A stretch of DNA of 35,998 nt from a virus (IMGVR_UViG_3300020443_000003:1-35998); one strand, 5' to 3'. Positions 1 to 7,290 are shown, counted from the stretch's first letter. The notes: generated from the sequence alone by a model not told the origin. Translations and numbers: made by a program.

Positions 1-75
1 GGTTGAATGCACCGGTCTTGAAAACCGGCAAGGGTTCATAGCCCTTCGAGAGTTCGAATCTCTCCGTCTCCGCCA
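1..75 (+). tRNA. serT: tRNA-Ser(UGA), 5' end outside the window
   Basis: This is the 3' part of a serine tRNA. An anticodon stem CCGGT/ACCGG closes the loop CTTGAAA (anticodon TGA). A long variable arm follows, then the T arm GAGAG-TTCGAATC-TCTC and the acceptor end CTCCG-CCA at 75. About 15-17 bases of the 5' end lie before the window. The gene is the integration site of the prophage, and its last bases are supplied by the phage-borne identical core. The specific gene symbol is an inference from the anticodon. Confidence 0.95.
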
Positions 76-77
76 AA
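53..77. other. attL: attL core (25 bp, tRNA 3' end)
   Basis: The 25 bp from the T loop of tRNA-Ser to two bases past CCA are identical to 35832-35856. The sequences diverge at once on both sides (g52 against t35831, c78 against t35857). This direct repeat bounds the prophage and is where the tyrosine recombinase exchanged strands. The full tRNA stays on the left side. Confidence 0.93.
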
Positions 78-113
78 CATCGGGTGATAGCTGAAAACGC
101 TGAAACCTTTAAA

Positions 114-138
114 GAGCCTGCCTTGTGCAGGCTTTTTT
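114..138 (+). terminator. Phage-borne terminator downstream of tRNA-Ser
   Basis: A stem GCCTGC/GCAGGC (116-121 and 127-132) with a 5-nt loop is followed by six T. It lies 40 bp past attL, so it is phage DNA. It would end the tRNA-Ser transcript in the lysogen, replacing the host terminator now at 35864. Confidence 0.75.
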
Positions 139-168
139 AATGCCTAAAATTTGAAGTTAATTAATGAC

Positions 169-190
169 CGTGGGTCGGGTCGTGGGCTGA
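169..190. promoter_or_regulatory. Candidate integrase arm-type sites, left arm pair 1
   Basis: Two copies of a CGTGGG-based motif lie 12 bp apart: CGTGGGTC at 169 and CGTGGGCTGA at 181. The pair begins 92 bp inside attL. The same motif recurs at 281-300 and, on the other prophage end, at 35715-35735. Paired direct repeats on both sides of an att core are the usual layout of arm sites bound by the N-terminal domain of lambda-type integrases. The assignment is an inference. Confidence 0.5.
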
Positions 191-237
191 GTATTTGAGT
201 AAGATTGTCACCGATACCTTACGAAGTCCCATAAATA

Positions 238-277
238 AAGGCTTTCTAGCATTTTTGTGCTGGAAAGCCTTTTTTTT
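238..277. terminator. Terminator after int (works on both strands)
   Basis: Arms AAGGCTTTCTAGCA and TGCTGGAAAGCCTT form a long stem with one mismatch and a T-rich loop. On the plus strand it ends in eight T. On the minus strand the tail TTTATTTA is weaker but adequate. It sits just beyond the int stop codon and separates int from transcription coming out of the tRNA gene. Confidence 0.75.
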
Positions 278-280
278 GTG

Positions 281-300
281 CGTGGGCTGGAGTGGGCTAT
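281..300. promoter_or_regulatory. Candidate integrase arm-type sites, left arm pair 2
   Basis: CGTGGGCTGG (281) and AGTGGGCTAT (291) lie 10 bp apart and overlap the int stop codon. They match the pair at 35715-35735 closely and the pair at 169-190 in part. They begin 204 bp from the attL core. Confidence 0.45.
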
Positions 301-1466
301 ATCTGTAATGCGTGGCTTAGTATCTTGATGATATGTCCAGAGTCTTGCGGAATGAATTTGCCGTAATGCTTATGGATCATATCTGTATTGCTGTGGCCAA
401 GTTGTTTGGCTAGCCATTCTGCAGTAACAACGCCAGTTGATAGTACCTGACTGGCATAAGTGTGCCGGCCATTATTGAGTGGTCGGTAGTCTACATCGAT
501 GCGTTCTAAATAATCTGCCCATTGGTGGCGCAGCTGCTCGTAAGTATGATGTGTACCAGTGTTCGGGTTATGCCACAGAAATTGCAGCGTGTGTGGCCGT
601 TCTGTGCGATGATCTCGCTCGGTTATCATGACTGTCTGCAGGGCAGTGTCTTTTATTAATTCAATCTGATTGCGTAGTGCTTCCACAACGATGGGCAGCA
701 GCTCAACTTGGCGTTTGCGACGACGATTTTTCGTTACCCGGTAAACGCCTTTGACCACACCACGCCTAATATAAGCGTGGCCATTATCCAAATCTAAGTC
801 TGACACGGCTAATGCAAGCAGCTCGTGTGATGACAAACCTGACCATATCATGACAGTCCATAAGTTTTTACGCGCCTGGTCCGGCTCATTTTTTATAATT
901 AAACTTATTTCATCCCGGTTGAAAGGGTAGATGTCGTCTGGGTCGTTGAAGTTAAGTTTGATGTACTGTGATGGATCATTGGCTGTACTCTGATGCCGTG
1001 ACCAGTAGCTGTAAATCTTTCGCCATAATCCTAAAACCTCTTTTATCGTGTTCGAGCTTAACTGTTTTTGTTTGATTAAATCTTTGTATACCCAGTTCTC
1101 AACGTCTTCGACTTTGATTTTGGCAATCTGTTTGTGTGACCAGTAGTCACTGATATGGTTGTTCACTTTGCTTAGATATGTTGTCCATGACGTATCCGAT
1201 ACTAAAGACTCCTCCGTTATTTTCCATTGATTAAGATAATGGCCAAAGTATGATGCTTTGCGCTTGGGCGAGTTTGGGAATGTTTGGTCACGATCAAACG
1301 TCCCCATTTCTATTTGGGTCTCTATTGATTGTGCGATTGCATTGGCTTTTTTTAGATTGGCGTCAGTGGGTGGTGTGTCGTAAAGCGTTTCGCGGTCACG
1401 CTCTCCGCTTGCATCGCGCCACCAAATTCGGATGCTGGTTTTTAAAGGTTCTATACCTGCAGACAT
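297..1466 (-). CDS. int: Phage tyrosine integrase (Arg I position is Ser)
   Basis: Site-specific tyrosine recombinase of 389 residues that inserts and excises the phage at tRNA-Ser. Residues 1-65 look like an arm-DNA-binding domain, 70-160 the core-binding (SAM-like) domain, and 180-385 the catalytic domain. Catalytic residues visible are Lys246 (TKN), Arg334 (GRHTYAS), His358 (LGH) and nucleophile Tyr368 (HKHYGKF). Two positions depart from the family. The first catalytic arginine, normally in S/T-G-L-R-x-x-E-L, is Ser212 (WSGLSSHELLAL), and the box II His/Lys is Asn331. The gene points towards attL and ends at a terminator. It may be the last gene of the early leftward operon or use its own promoter in 1467-1661. 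The reading frame is intact, so the enzyme may be altered rather than decayed. Confidence 0.93.
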   Translation of the reverse strand: MSAGIEPLKTSIRIWWRDASGERDRETLYDTPPTDANLKKANAIAQSIETQIEMGTFDRDQTFPNSPKRKASYFGHYLNQWKITEESLVSDTSWTTYLSKVNNHISDYWSHKQIAKIKVEDVENWVYKDLIKQKQLSSNTIKEVLGLWRKIYSYWSRHQSTANDPSQYIKLNFNDPDDIYPFNRDEISLIIKNEPDQARKNLWTVMIWSGLSSHELLALAVSDLDLDNGHAYIRRGVVKGVYRVTKNRRRKRQVELLPIVVEALRNQIELIKDTALQTVMITERDHRTERPHTLQFLWHNPNTGTHHTYEQLRHQWADYLERIDVDYRPLNNGRHTYASQVLSTGVVTAEWLAKQLGHSNTDMIHKHYGKFIPQDSGHIIKILSHALQI

Positions 1467-1540
1467 TCTGTATCCTTTGATTTCAGGTCAAAAGTAGGGT
1501 TATATCGTGGGTAGGCTCTTTATGTGAGCAGTAGATAAGC

Positions 1541-1676
1541 GGTAATACTACGGTAGTAAAAAAGAGGTAATAAAGGTAAGACCTTCATTATCTCTTTTTA
1601 TGTTTCTGATTTTATTTGAATTAATTATTACCTTTAGAAGGTAATTAGAAGGTTAGATCTATTACCTTTTTCTTTC
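1541..1676. repeat. GGTAATA iteron cluster, left
   Basis: The gap between int and the next gene carries GGTAATA-type heptamers in both orientations: 1541, 1566, 1575 (GGTAAGA), 1626 (inverted), 1640 (GGTAATT) and 1670 (inverted). One pair forms the palindrome ATTACCTT-TAG-AAGGTAAT at 1627-1645. The same heptamer is far denser at 35361-35632. The promoter of int probably lies here too. The role as an origin or control region is inferred from the P4-like primase. Confidence 0.55.
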
Positions 1677-1859
1677 TTGAACCGTTTGGCAATCGATACA
1701 ATGAGTGACACCACCCAAGCGCCTTCGTTGCTCTGGTATCAGTGCGTCACATTCAATACAGTCTGTCCGTGATGGTGCATTGAAGCGTTTGGCTTTAGCC
1801 AGTGATCTTTCTAAGCTTTCTTGAGCAATGTCGTTTGCTCTGTCTATGTCGTCTGCCAT
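1662..1859 (-). CDS. TraR/DksA-type C4 zinc-finger protein
   Basis: A 65-residue protein with a helical N-terminus and one zinc finger, Cys34-x2-Cys37 and Cys54-x2-Cys57, as in the short TraR-like proteins common in P2-like phages. TraR and DksA bind in the secondary channel of RNA polymerase and change promoter choice. The short phage forms lack most of the coiled coil, and their job is poorly known. The start ATG at 1859 is preceded by AGGATC. It is the promoter-distal gene of the early leftward operon, 5 bp after its upstream neighbour. Confidence 0.8.
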   Translation of the reverse strand: MADDIDRANDIAQESLERSLAKAKRFNAPSRTDCIECDALIPEQRRRLGGVTHCIDCQTVQERKR

Positions 1860-1863
1860 AATT

Positions 1864-2103
1864 CTATGATCCTATTTTAATTTTGGTTAGCGTTTCAAAT
1901 TTGCGCTCTTGATAGACTTCTACCTCGCAGCGCATTTCAATTTTGTCTTTGTTGATGCTGTAGTGCTTGTTTTGATAAAGCTCTCGCTGTTTGTGCGTTG
2001 GATGCATTGAGCAATCAATCATTTGCCCTGACTCAGTGTCGAAGGTTAACCAATGTAGAGGGCTGTCTCGGTTGTATGGGAATAGCGCGCGTACTAACTC
2101 CAT
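1864..2103 (-). CDS. Hypothetical early protein (79 aa)
   Basis: I do not recognise this protein. It is soluble, with no signal peptide or membrane segment and a charged C-terminal half (residues 40-75). Its ATG lies inside the last codons of the upstream gene (10-bp overlap, frame GAT GGA TGG AGT TAG), which argues for translational coupling and that it is real. It lies between two small zinc-finger genes downstream of the primase. Confidence 0.7.
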   Translation of the reverse strand: MELVRALFPYNRDSPLHWLTFDTESGQMIDCSMHPTHKQRELYQNKHYSINKDKIEMRCEVEVYQERKFETLTKIKIGS

Positions 2104-2288
2104 CCGTCGGCATCCTTATACATTGGGTGATCTTTTGGTATCGAGCATTCACCGTTGATTATTTCCATGTCGTAGCAGTCGTCGCAGAGATCTGCGTGAG
2201 GTGCTTCGCTTTGTCCAAACCAAAGCTCACAGCCACACTCATCGCAAAAACCGTCCATACTGCTAAAGCTGTATTCATTCATATTCAT
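2094..2288 (-). CDS. Small zinc-ribbon-like protein (64 aa)
   Basis: A 64-residue acidic protein with Cys-x2-Cys (FCDECGC) and a second Cys-x2-Cys (LCDDCYD) 18-20 residues later, a likely zinc ribbon. The start overlaps the primase stop as TAATG, and AAGGAG lies just upstream, so it is translationally coupled to the primase. The function is unknown. A role in replication or early transcription is suggested only by position. Confidence 0.7.
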   Translation of the reverse strand: MNMNEYSFSSMDGFCDECGCELWFGQSEAPHADLCDDCYDMEIINGECSIPKDHPMYKDADGWS

Positions 2289-4954
2289 TAGTCAGCTCCT
2301 TGTTCAAATACCCAGCACTTTACTGTCTTTGATTTATAAACAGCGCTTGATACTGCTACGTTTGAGTCAACAAATTTATGTTTACGACTTGATTTAAGCA
2401 GGCGCTTCATCTCGGTCTGCTCTGGTAGGCGCTGACCTTCAGACTGGGCAATCTTGTAAAAGGCTGGTAGGTTGATTGCTATTTGCTTTTTATCCGCTGC
2501 ATAGTGGTTCATGTTGCAATCTGCCAACGAGTCTAGGTATTCGTAGATCTCCCAGAATTGCTCGACGAGTGGATGGTCGTTGGACAGTCTGGCCACGCGC
2601 TGTTCTGACATTTTGATGAGCGTGTTTTTGGCTGTCTTGGCTTGTTCTTCTGTCATGATGCCGTCTAATACATGCAAATGAAGACAATCAACCATCGCCG
2701 CTACTTGAGCATGATTTAGCGCGATACGAGTATGAGTGATGCCGGCTGCATGATAAAAAGCTTCATACTCGCGCACTTTGCTTTTATATGTGTTTAGTAT
2801 GGCTTCCTCAGCACGAATGGCTTTGACCATGAATTGACTGGTGACTTCGAGCGGTATGCGGTCGAGCTCGTCGACAATGTATTTGCCTTCGAGCGTTTGA
2901 CCTTCACGAGTTAGTCGGATATGCAATAAGCGTGTGAGCATGGCCTCAGACGCTTGGATAGGTTCGTTCTGACTAATCATGATGGCTGCACGAAATGGCG
3001 GTGAGTACGTGTCGTTACCGTTGTTTTTGACACCGCGACTACGGATTGAGCGACCATTAAAAGCGTCTTTTAACTGATCCCATTCAAACTTTGAGTAAGA
3101 CTTTTTGCCGTCTTCGTCGTTACGGTCACCTTCAATCAAGGCGATAGGCATATTGGACACTTGAGCGAACTCACGATAGATAGCGACCGATGTGGCCTTG
3201 GAGGGATCAAAGCCTTCGTAATCTTCACGACCAGATAAGCGCCATAGAAATTCTAGTAAGCGTGACTTACCAGCCCCGGCTTGACCAACCAATTCGAAAA
3301 ATGGAAAGCTGCGGTCGATGCCACGTATCTGCTCGGCAAAGTAAGTGCCCAGCCACCACGCCATGACCACCGTGCCATAGTCGCCACGTACTTTATTGAA
3401 TTTTGGCCACCAGTCGAAGTTTGGTTTGTCTTTGGTATTAAGTTGTACTGCTGGTGAGTTTGCTAATGATTTAACCTCTAAGCGACCAAGCTTGAAATAA
3501 TCCTGCTCATTGATCTCAACTGATTTGCCCTTGTGCACAGCAATGTCATTAAAGATATATGCACCAAACTCTTTACTGTAGCCAATGAAGTCGGTGGTTT
3601 TGACCTCTTTTAAGGCTTCGGTCTGATGACGCATGATGATGTCTAGCTGACCGGCTGCGCCTGTCCAAAATACGCCAGCATAAACGGATAACAAACGAGG
3701 CTTAAATTTAGAGGGACTAGATAATTGGTCACCAGTGATCGTCGTGGTTACAGCACCTTTAGCTGTGGCCACACGCATGAAGTACCAGGACTCATCTGTG
3801 ATCTCGTTGCGCTGGAAATAAAGAGCTTCGAGCTTGGCATTACATAGCTCGGTGACAGTACTGCAGGACTTTACGAACTCTGGCATCTGCTCATCGACGT
3901 CTGTTAAGTCGCTGACTGACTCAAGATAAGAGCCTACTTGGTGCTTTTCGACACCGATGCAGGTCGATAGGGCTTTGGTATCTAACTCGAACCACCAAGT
4001 ACGGTAGTTGTATTCAAAATAGAAGCTGGTGCGCTTGGTGTGCATGTACATAATGACAGCAGCTTCTGATGCTGATGTCGCTGTCAGTAAATTGCCTAAG
4101 TAACGATAGTGCTCGATATGCTCAGATGTGAGACGACCCATTTCATGTAGGTCGTTCCAGTCTAGTTTGCGATGCTTCTCATACGGTGGCTGCGCGGCCA
4201 CACATTTAAAGCCCATGTATTCAGCTAGCTTTACAAACTTTTTGGTGTAGTCTTTGCCGGCTTTATCATTGTCATACGCCCACACCAGTGTAGGTAGGGC
4301 GCGCTTTTCTTTATTGTATTTGCTCTTGAGCTCATACAGACTGTGCTCGGGAAAGTTTGAGCAGCTAATGGAGCTTGCGGTATCAAGGCCATGCTCGTTC
4401 AATGCTATCGCATCAAAGATACCTTCGGTGATCCAAATCTCCGTTGGCAGCTGTGTGTTTGCTGGATGCCACCACCAGTATCCCTTTAGATCATAGCCAT
4501 ATTTAAGATTGGCTTTGCGAGGGAAACGGTCGGCTTTGTCAATGATGCGCTCCCACCAGCCACCATTGGGTAGCTGGAAACGGACGGTCGCAGATGATAT
4601 ACCAAGCTCACGATTTGTATATTGCTCTTGGCTGTAACTGCCTTTGATTGATTTGATGCTAAGCCCACGTCCTTCAGCTAGATAAGCATCGGCTGCTGCA
4701 TTGGGGCTAACGTCTGTCTGTCTATATGTGGCTGACCAGTCGGTAAATAGGTCAGAGAATAGATCTCTGACGTGGACTTCCATACCGCATTTATTAAGCC
4801 TGCCGCATTTGACGACTCGGGGCGTAGTGGAGTGGGTGAATAGCGATTTTTTGCTGCAATCTGGGCAGCGACCTTCACGTAGCCAGTCGCCGCTTACTTT
4901 GAATCCGTAGTCCGATATCAGGCGGTCTACGACTTTGTCATTAATTCGTGTCAT
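2288..4954 (-). CDS. Phage primase-helicase (Zn finger, TOPRIM, P-loop ATPase)
   Basis: An 888-residue replication protein joining primase and helicase, with the domain order of P4 alpha. The N-terminal zinc-binding motif has Cys30-x2-Cys33 and Cys50...Cys56. The TOPRIM domain has Glu177-Gly178 (TEGIFDA) and Asp228-Asn-Asp230 (YDND). The C-terminal helicase has Walker A GQAGAGKS (557-564) and a Walker B-like PIALIEGD (603-610). It would unwind the phage origin and lay primers there. P2 itself uses the rolling-circle nickase gpA, which I do not see here, so this phage has P2 structural genes on a different replicon. The ribosome site is TAGGTAATACC before ATG. The likely binding sites are the GGTAATA clusters at 1541-1676 and 35361-35632. 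Confidence 0.9.
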   Translation of the reverse strand: MTRINDKVVDRLISDYGFKVSGDWLREGRCPDCSKKSLFTHSTTPRVVKCGRLNKCGMEVHVRDLFSDLFTDWSATYRQTDVSPNAAADAYLAEGRGLSIKSIKGSYSQEQYTNRELGISSATVRFQLPNGGWWERIIDKADRFPRKANLKYGYDLKGYWWWHPANTQLPTEIWITEGIFDAIALNEHGLDTASSISCSNFPEHSLYELKSKYNKEKRALPTLVWAYDNDKAGKDYTKKFVKLAEYMGFKCVAAQPPYEKHRKLDWNDLHEMGRLTSEHIEHYRYLGNLLTATSASEAAVIMYMHTKRTSFYFEYNYRTWWFELDTKALSTCIGVEKHQVGSYLESVSDLTDVDEQMPEFVKSCSTVTELCNAKLEALYFQRNEITDESWYFMRVATAKGAVTTTITGDQLSSPSKFKPRLLSVYAGVFWTGAAGQLDIIMRHQTEALKEVKTTDFIGYSKEFGAYIFNDIAVHKGKSVEINEQDYFKLGRLEVKSLANSPAVQLNTKDKPNFDWWPKFNKVRGDYGTVVMAWWLGTYFAEQIRGIDRSFPFFELVGQAGAGKSRLLEFLWRLSGREDYEGFDPSKATSVAIYREFAQVSNMPIALIEGDRNDEDGKKSYSKFEWDQLKDAFNGRSIRSRGVKNNGNDTYSPPFRAAIMISQNEPIQASEAMLTRLLHIRLTREGQTLEGKYIVDELDRIPLEVTSQFMVKAIRAEEAILNTYKSKVREYEAFYHAAGITHTRIALNHAQVAAMVDCLHLHVLDGIMTEEQAKTAKNTLIKMSEQRVARLSNDHPLVEQFWEIYEYLDSLADCNMNHYAADKKQIAINLPAFYKIAQSEGQRLPEQTEMKRLLKSSRKHKFVDSNVAVSSAVYKSKTVKCWVFEQGAD

Positions 4955-4980
4955 GGTATTACCTAATTTTTTGAAGAGTA

Positions 4981-5322
4981 TTAAACGGTTTCTGCTTCCT
5001 GAATGATTTTTGTGACTTCTTCAATCCAAAAGTCGCTACCCATTATTGCCTTGTAGGTCTGAGCTTCACTCTTTAGGAGCCGCTCAGAGAAGTCGCATAG
5101 CGAAATCAGCACCTCGGTATGCTTTTTATCATGATCTTCTTTGGCTAAATGCTCGGCTAGCCAATGCTTGCGTGTTAGGTAGTCGCTTTTGTGAGAGTGA
5201 ATAGCCGCGCAAAACACTTCGCTCAATGAGTCTCTTATATCGGTCGTGAGATTAAAGGGGTTGTGCTTGTTGCTTGGAATGGTTGTATCACTAACAGGCG
5301 ATTGAGGAGTTGGATTGGTCAT
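4981..5322 (-). CDS. Hypothetical early protein (113 aa)
   Basis: I do not recognise this protein. It has a Pro/Thr/Ser-rich, probably disordered N-terminus (residues 1-25) and then a helical body rich in His, Lys and Glu. There is no membrane segment. AAGGA lies 9 nt before the ATG. It sits between the Ogr-like gene and the primase in the early operon, 26 bp upstream of the primase, and could be a primase partner or loader by position alone. Confidence 0.7.
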   Translation of the reverse strand: MTNPTPQSPVSDTTIPSNKHNPFNLTTDIRDSLSEVFCAAIHSHKSDYLTRKHWLAEHLAKEDHDKKHTEVLISLCDFSERLLKSEAQTYKAIMGSDFWIEEVTKIIQEAETV

Positions 5323-5333
5323 CGTGATTATCC

Positions 5334-5552
5334 TTATCTAGTCAGTGCAGCCGCAATTTCAGGTTTTGGCTGCAGACTGGGTTGTATTTGCTGTGATATT
5401 TCAATACTGACCTTGGCAGAAAATAAACAATTTGGATTATGGCAAGCTGCTGTCAGCTGCTTGGTTAAAGGGCTATATACGACGTGCCCGTGTGTTCTCA
5501 TTCTTGAACCGCAGTGAGGGCAGCGGATATATGCTGTCGTTGAGCTTGCCAT
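5334..5552 (-). CDS. ogr: Ogr/Delta-like zinc-finger late activator
   Basis: A 72-residue protein with the Ogr/Delta pattern: Cys11-x2-Cys14, a 22-residue loop with a polar strand, then Cys37-x4-Cys42 (CHNPNC). Ogr (P2) and Delta (P4) bind upstream of the late promoters and contact the RNA polymerase alpha subunit. In P2 the gene lies after D; here it has moved into the early operon ahead of the primase, so it would be made early and then switch on the late genes. The 23-bp dyads at 25465-25487 and 32236-32258 are its likely targets. ATG follows GGAG at 9 nt. Confidence 0.8.
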   Translation of the reverse strand: MASSTTAYIRCPHCGSRMRTHGHVVYSPLTKQLTAACHNPNCLFSAKVSIEISQQIQPSLQPKPEIAAALTR

Positions 5553-5571
5553 AGTGTCTCCAGTTTGGTCG

Positions 5572-5826
5572 TTAGTTCACGGTGAATTTTCCACCAGGGA
5601 ATTGATATTTCACAGTTGGTATGACTACCTGCTGTTGCTTAAACTGCTTTTGACGATGTTCGATAATGATTTGTTTTGAGTGCTCTACGACGAAAGTACG
5701 TACAGCAGTGGCCTGCTGATCCATATCACGTAGACGCATCGCTTCTAGAAAGTCATCTATCTCATGCTGGTTTAGATAGCCATAGATACGATTGTCGCGG
5801 ACGTTGTCCCAGTTTTTATGCGTCAT
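5572..5826 (-). CDS. Hypothetical early protein (84 aa)
   Basis: I do not recognise this protein. The N-terminal half is acidic and helical (YLNQHEIDDFLEAMRLRD); the C-terminal part is Gln/Lys-rich with a beta-like end. I prefer the ATG at 5826 over the one at 5856 because AAGGAGAG precedes it by about 5 nt. It then overlaps the upstream ribbon-helix-helix gene by 11 bp, which suggests coupling. It could be a Cox-like or replication helper, but nothing in the sequence proves it. Confidence 0.65.
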   Translation of the reverse strand: MTHKNWDNVRDNRIYGYLNQHEIDDFLEAMRLRDMDQQATAVRTFVVEHSKQIIIEHRQKQFKQQQVVIPTVKYQFPGGKFTVN

Positions 5827-6019
5827 GATGGCTCTCCTTGGTCTTGGCTGAGTCAATCAAAGGCTTCAACGTGGGTTCATAATCTTTGTCTTGCTGCTGA
5901 TATAGTTCGATAGAATCCGAAACGATATCTTGTATATCTATATTTCTATAGTTTGATTTTAGGCGTAGGTATTTGTGCTGATCTTCAGGAATCCGCACGT
6001 TCAAAGATGATTTAGACAT
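5816..6019 (-). CDS. Ribbon-helix-helix DNA-binding protein, first early gene
   Basis: A 67-residue protein beginning MSKSSLNVRIPEDQHKYLRL, the basic strand plus amphipathic helices of an Arc/MetJ-type fold, with an acidic tail. The ATG at 6019 is preceded by GGAG at 8 nt and is preferred to 6049. It is the first gene of the leftward early operon, opposite repressor 1, where P2 has cox. A Cox-like role (early repressor and excision factor) is plausible by position, but Cox is a winged helix-turn-helix protein, so this would be an analogue rather than a homologue. Confidence 0.7.
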   Translation of the reverse strand: MSKSSLNVRIPEDQHKYLRLKSNYRNIDIQDIVSDSIELYQQQDKDYEPTLKPLIDSAKTKESHHDA

Positions 6020-6066
6020 CGTGGTGTCTCCGATAGTTATTAAAGTCACTGCATGTTTGTGTTAAA

Positions 6067-6145
6067 TTGCTAGCTATCTAGCAACAATATTATTATGACT
6101 TACCCAAATGGATAAGTCAATGTGAAAGGTAATCCAAATGGATAA
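6067..6145. promoter_or_regulatory. Operator/promoter region of switch 1
   Basis: Three signals lie between the divergent early operon and repressor 1. (a) A perfect inverted repeat TTGCTAG-CTAT-CTAGCAA at 6067-6084. (b) An inverted repeat TGACTTA (6096-6102) and TAAGTCA (6113-6119). (c) A direct repeat CCAAATGGATAA at 6104-6115 and 6134-6145, the second copy containing the repressor start codon. Signal (a) shares its GCTAGCTA core with the operator of switch 2, so both repressors may read related sites. Confidence 0.6.
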
Positions 6146-6479
6146 TTTAACTAATGAGTTAATGGTTCAAATCGGTACACGTATGACGACGGAACGTCAG
6201 CGTCTCAACTTCACACAAAAAGATGTTTATACGGCATTGGGTCTTGGTGCTACGTCATTGTCGCGTTATGAGCAGGGCAAGCGAACGCTTGATCTGATAC
6301 AAGCACATGAGTTTGCCGCGCTTGGTTATGACATGCACTATGTACTGACTGGCAATAGAATGGGTGAGTCTGTGAGCGATCTGACTGAAAGTGAGCATAC
6401 GTGGCTTGAGCTATATCGACAGGCTAATGATCCAGAACAACTTATGAAAATGGCAAGGGCGTATATCGCTGCTGAATAG
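6138..6479 (+). CDS. XRE-family repressor 1 (C repressor candidate)
   Basis: A 113-residue repressor with an XRE helix-turn-helix at about residues 12-68 (ERQRLNFTQKDVYTALGLG then TSLSRYEQGKR) and a short helical C-terminal part, probably for dimerisation. There is no LexA-like protease domain, so induction need not go through RecA. It faces the leftward early operon from 6019 and probably keeps it off. The start codon lies within a repeated CCAAATGGATAA, which could let the protein control its own translation or promoter. An upstream 5-codon frame MDKSM starts in the other repeat copy. It ends at a strong terminator. Confidence 0.85.
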   Translation: MDNLTNELMVQIGTRMTTERQRLNFTQKDVYTALGLGATSLSRYEQGKRTLDLIQAHEFAALGYDMHYVLTGNRMGESVSDLTESEHTWLELYRQANDPEQLMKMARAYIAAE

Positions 6480-6483
6480 GCAT

Positions 6484-6517
6484 AAAAAAAGACCGCCATT
6501 GCTGACGGTCTTTTTTT
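6484..6517. terminator. Bidirectional terminator
   Basis: Seven A, GACCG...CGGTC with extra CA/TG pairing, then seven T. It separates repressor 1 (plus) from the convergent small operon ending at 6529 (minus). Confidence 0.85.
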
Positions 6518-6528
6518 ACACTGTTGAA

Positions 6529-6768
6529 TTACCACTCTTCGTTTTCTAAGGTGTTATTTAGTGCTGATGCTCCTGCATCCGTTACATCTGCGATGTCTTT
6601 AAATATCTGCTCTAACTGCTCTGGTTCAATGGCTTTGTCTACGCCACCAATGCTACAAAGCTTTGCTAAAGTATCGGTGTAGCAGTGGATACGGTATAGC
6701 TCATCTGCGATGGTTTTACTGTCGTTGATATTTGTGGTCAATTCTTCTACTTGTGTTTGTAAACTCAT
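6529..6768 (-). CDS. Hypothetical protein (79 aa)
   Basis: I do not recognise this protein. It is an acidic, all-helical 79-residue protein (pattern QTQVEELTTNINDSKTIADEL) that looks like a short coiled coil. It is the last gene of the leftward operon opposed to repressor 2 and overlaps its upstream neighbour by 4 bp (ATGA), so it is co-translated. Confidence 0.65.
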   Translation of the reverse strand: MSLQTQVEELTTNINDSKTIADELYRIHCYTDTLAKLCSIGGVDKAIEPEQLEQIFKDIADVTDAGASALNNTLENEEW

Positions 6769-7091
6769 TTTTTAAATCCTTGCTGTATAAAGTCACTTAT
6801 TCGATGGTGAATGTCCCAAGATTTGTCCGTATCTGCCATAACCATGATGGCCTGTGCAGATGAAAGGCTCAATACGAAATCACTTTTGTCGGGATTAAAC
6901 GCCCAATCCTGCCCCTTTCTTAGTTGTGACTTTTTATGCAAGGTGTTAATAGTTGACTCAGATAAATTACTAATGTTGGCTAAATCTTTATTGTATATAG
7001 CCATTCTACGACGACCTGCTATTACATAGCGTTTGATCGGTAACTTTTCGGTGTCACTACATTTGTCGTTGGCTGTGCTATACTTAGTCAT
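6765..7091 (-). CDS. Hypothetical protein, possible DNA-binding regulator (108 aa)
   Basis: A basic 108-residue protein. The middle (DLANISNLSESTINTLHKK) resembles a helix-turn-helix, and the C-terminal part (SSAQAIMVMADTD...ISDFIQQG) is helical. I chose the ATG at 7091 because GGAGCC lies 9 nt upstream and it overlaps the previous stop as TATGACTAA. A role as antirepressor or Cox-like regulator in switch 2 is possible from its place opposite repressor 2, but is not shown. Confidence 0.6.
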   Translation of the reverse strand: MTKYSTANDKCSDTEKLPIKRYVIAGRRRMAIYNKDLANISNLSESTINTLHKKSQLRKGQDWAFNPDKSDFVLSLSSAQAIMVMADTDKSWDIHHRISDFIQQGFKK

Positions 7092-7290
7092 ACTGATTGG
7101 CTCCATGAGTTAGTTGGTTTAGGTAATCAACTTTGTTTAGTTTGATTGCTTGAGTTCTAAAGGCAGATGCTTCTTGGTCGGGGTTATCTGCCTTTTTTAT
7201 TGTCTGAAATAACTGTAAGTGTCGATGTAGTAGCTGCTGGCTACGGATATAAGTATTAATTTGCTGAGTGGTGTTAGGTCTATTTTGCAT
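7084..7290 (-). CDS. Hypothetical protein (68 aa), first gene of the switch-2 operon
   Basis: I do not recognise this protein. It is a polar, Gln-rich helical 68-residue protein (NTTQQINTYIRSQQLLHRHLQLFQ at the N-terminus). It is the first gene of the three-gene leftward operon divergent from repressor 2, overlapping the next gene by 8 bp. There is no membrane segment. Confidence 0.55.
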   Translation of the reverse strand: MQNRPNTTQQINTYIRSQQLLHRHLQLFQTIKKADNPDQEASAFRTQAIKLNKVDYLNQLTHGANQYD

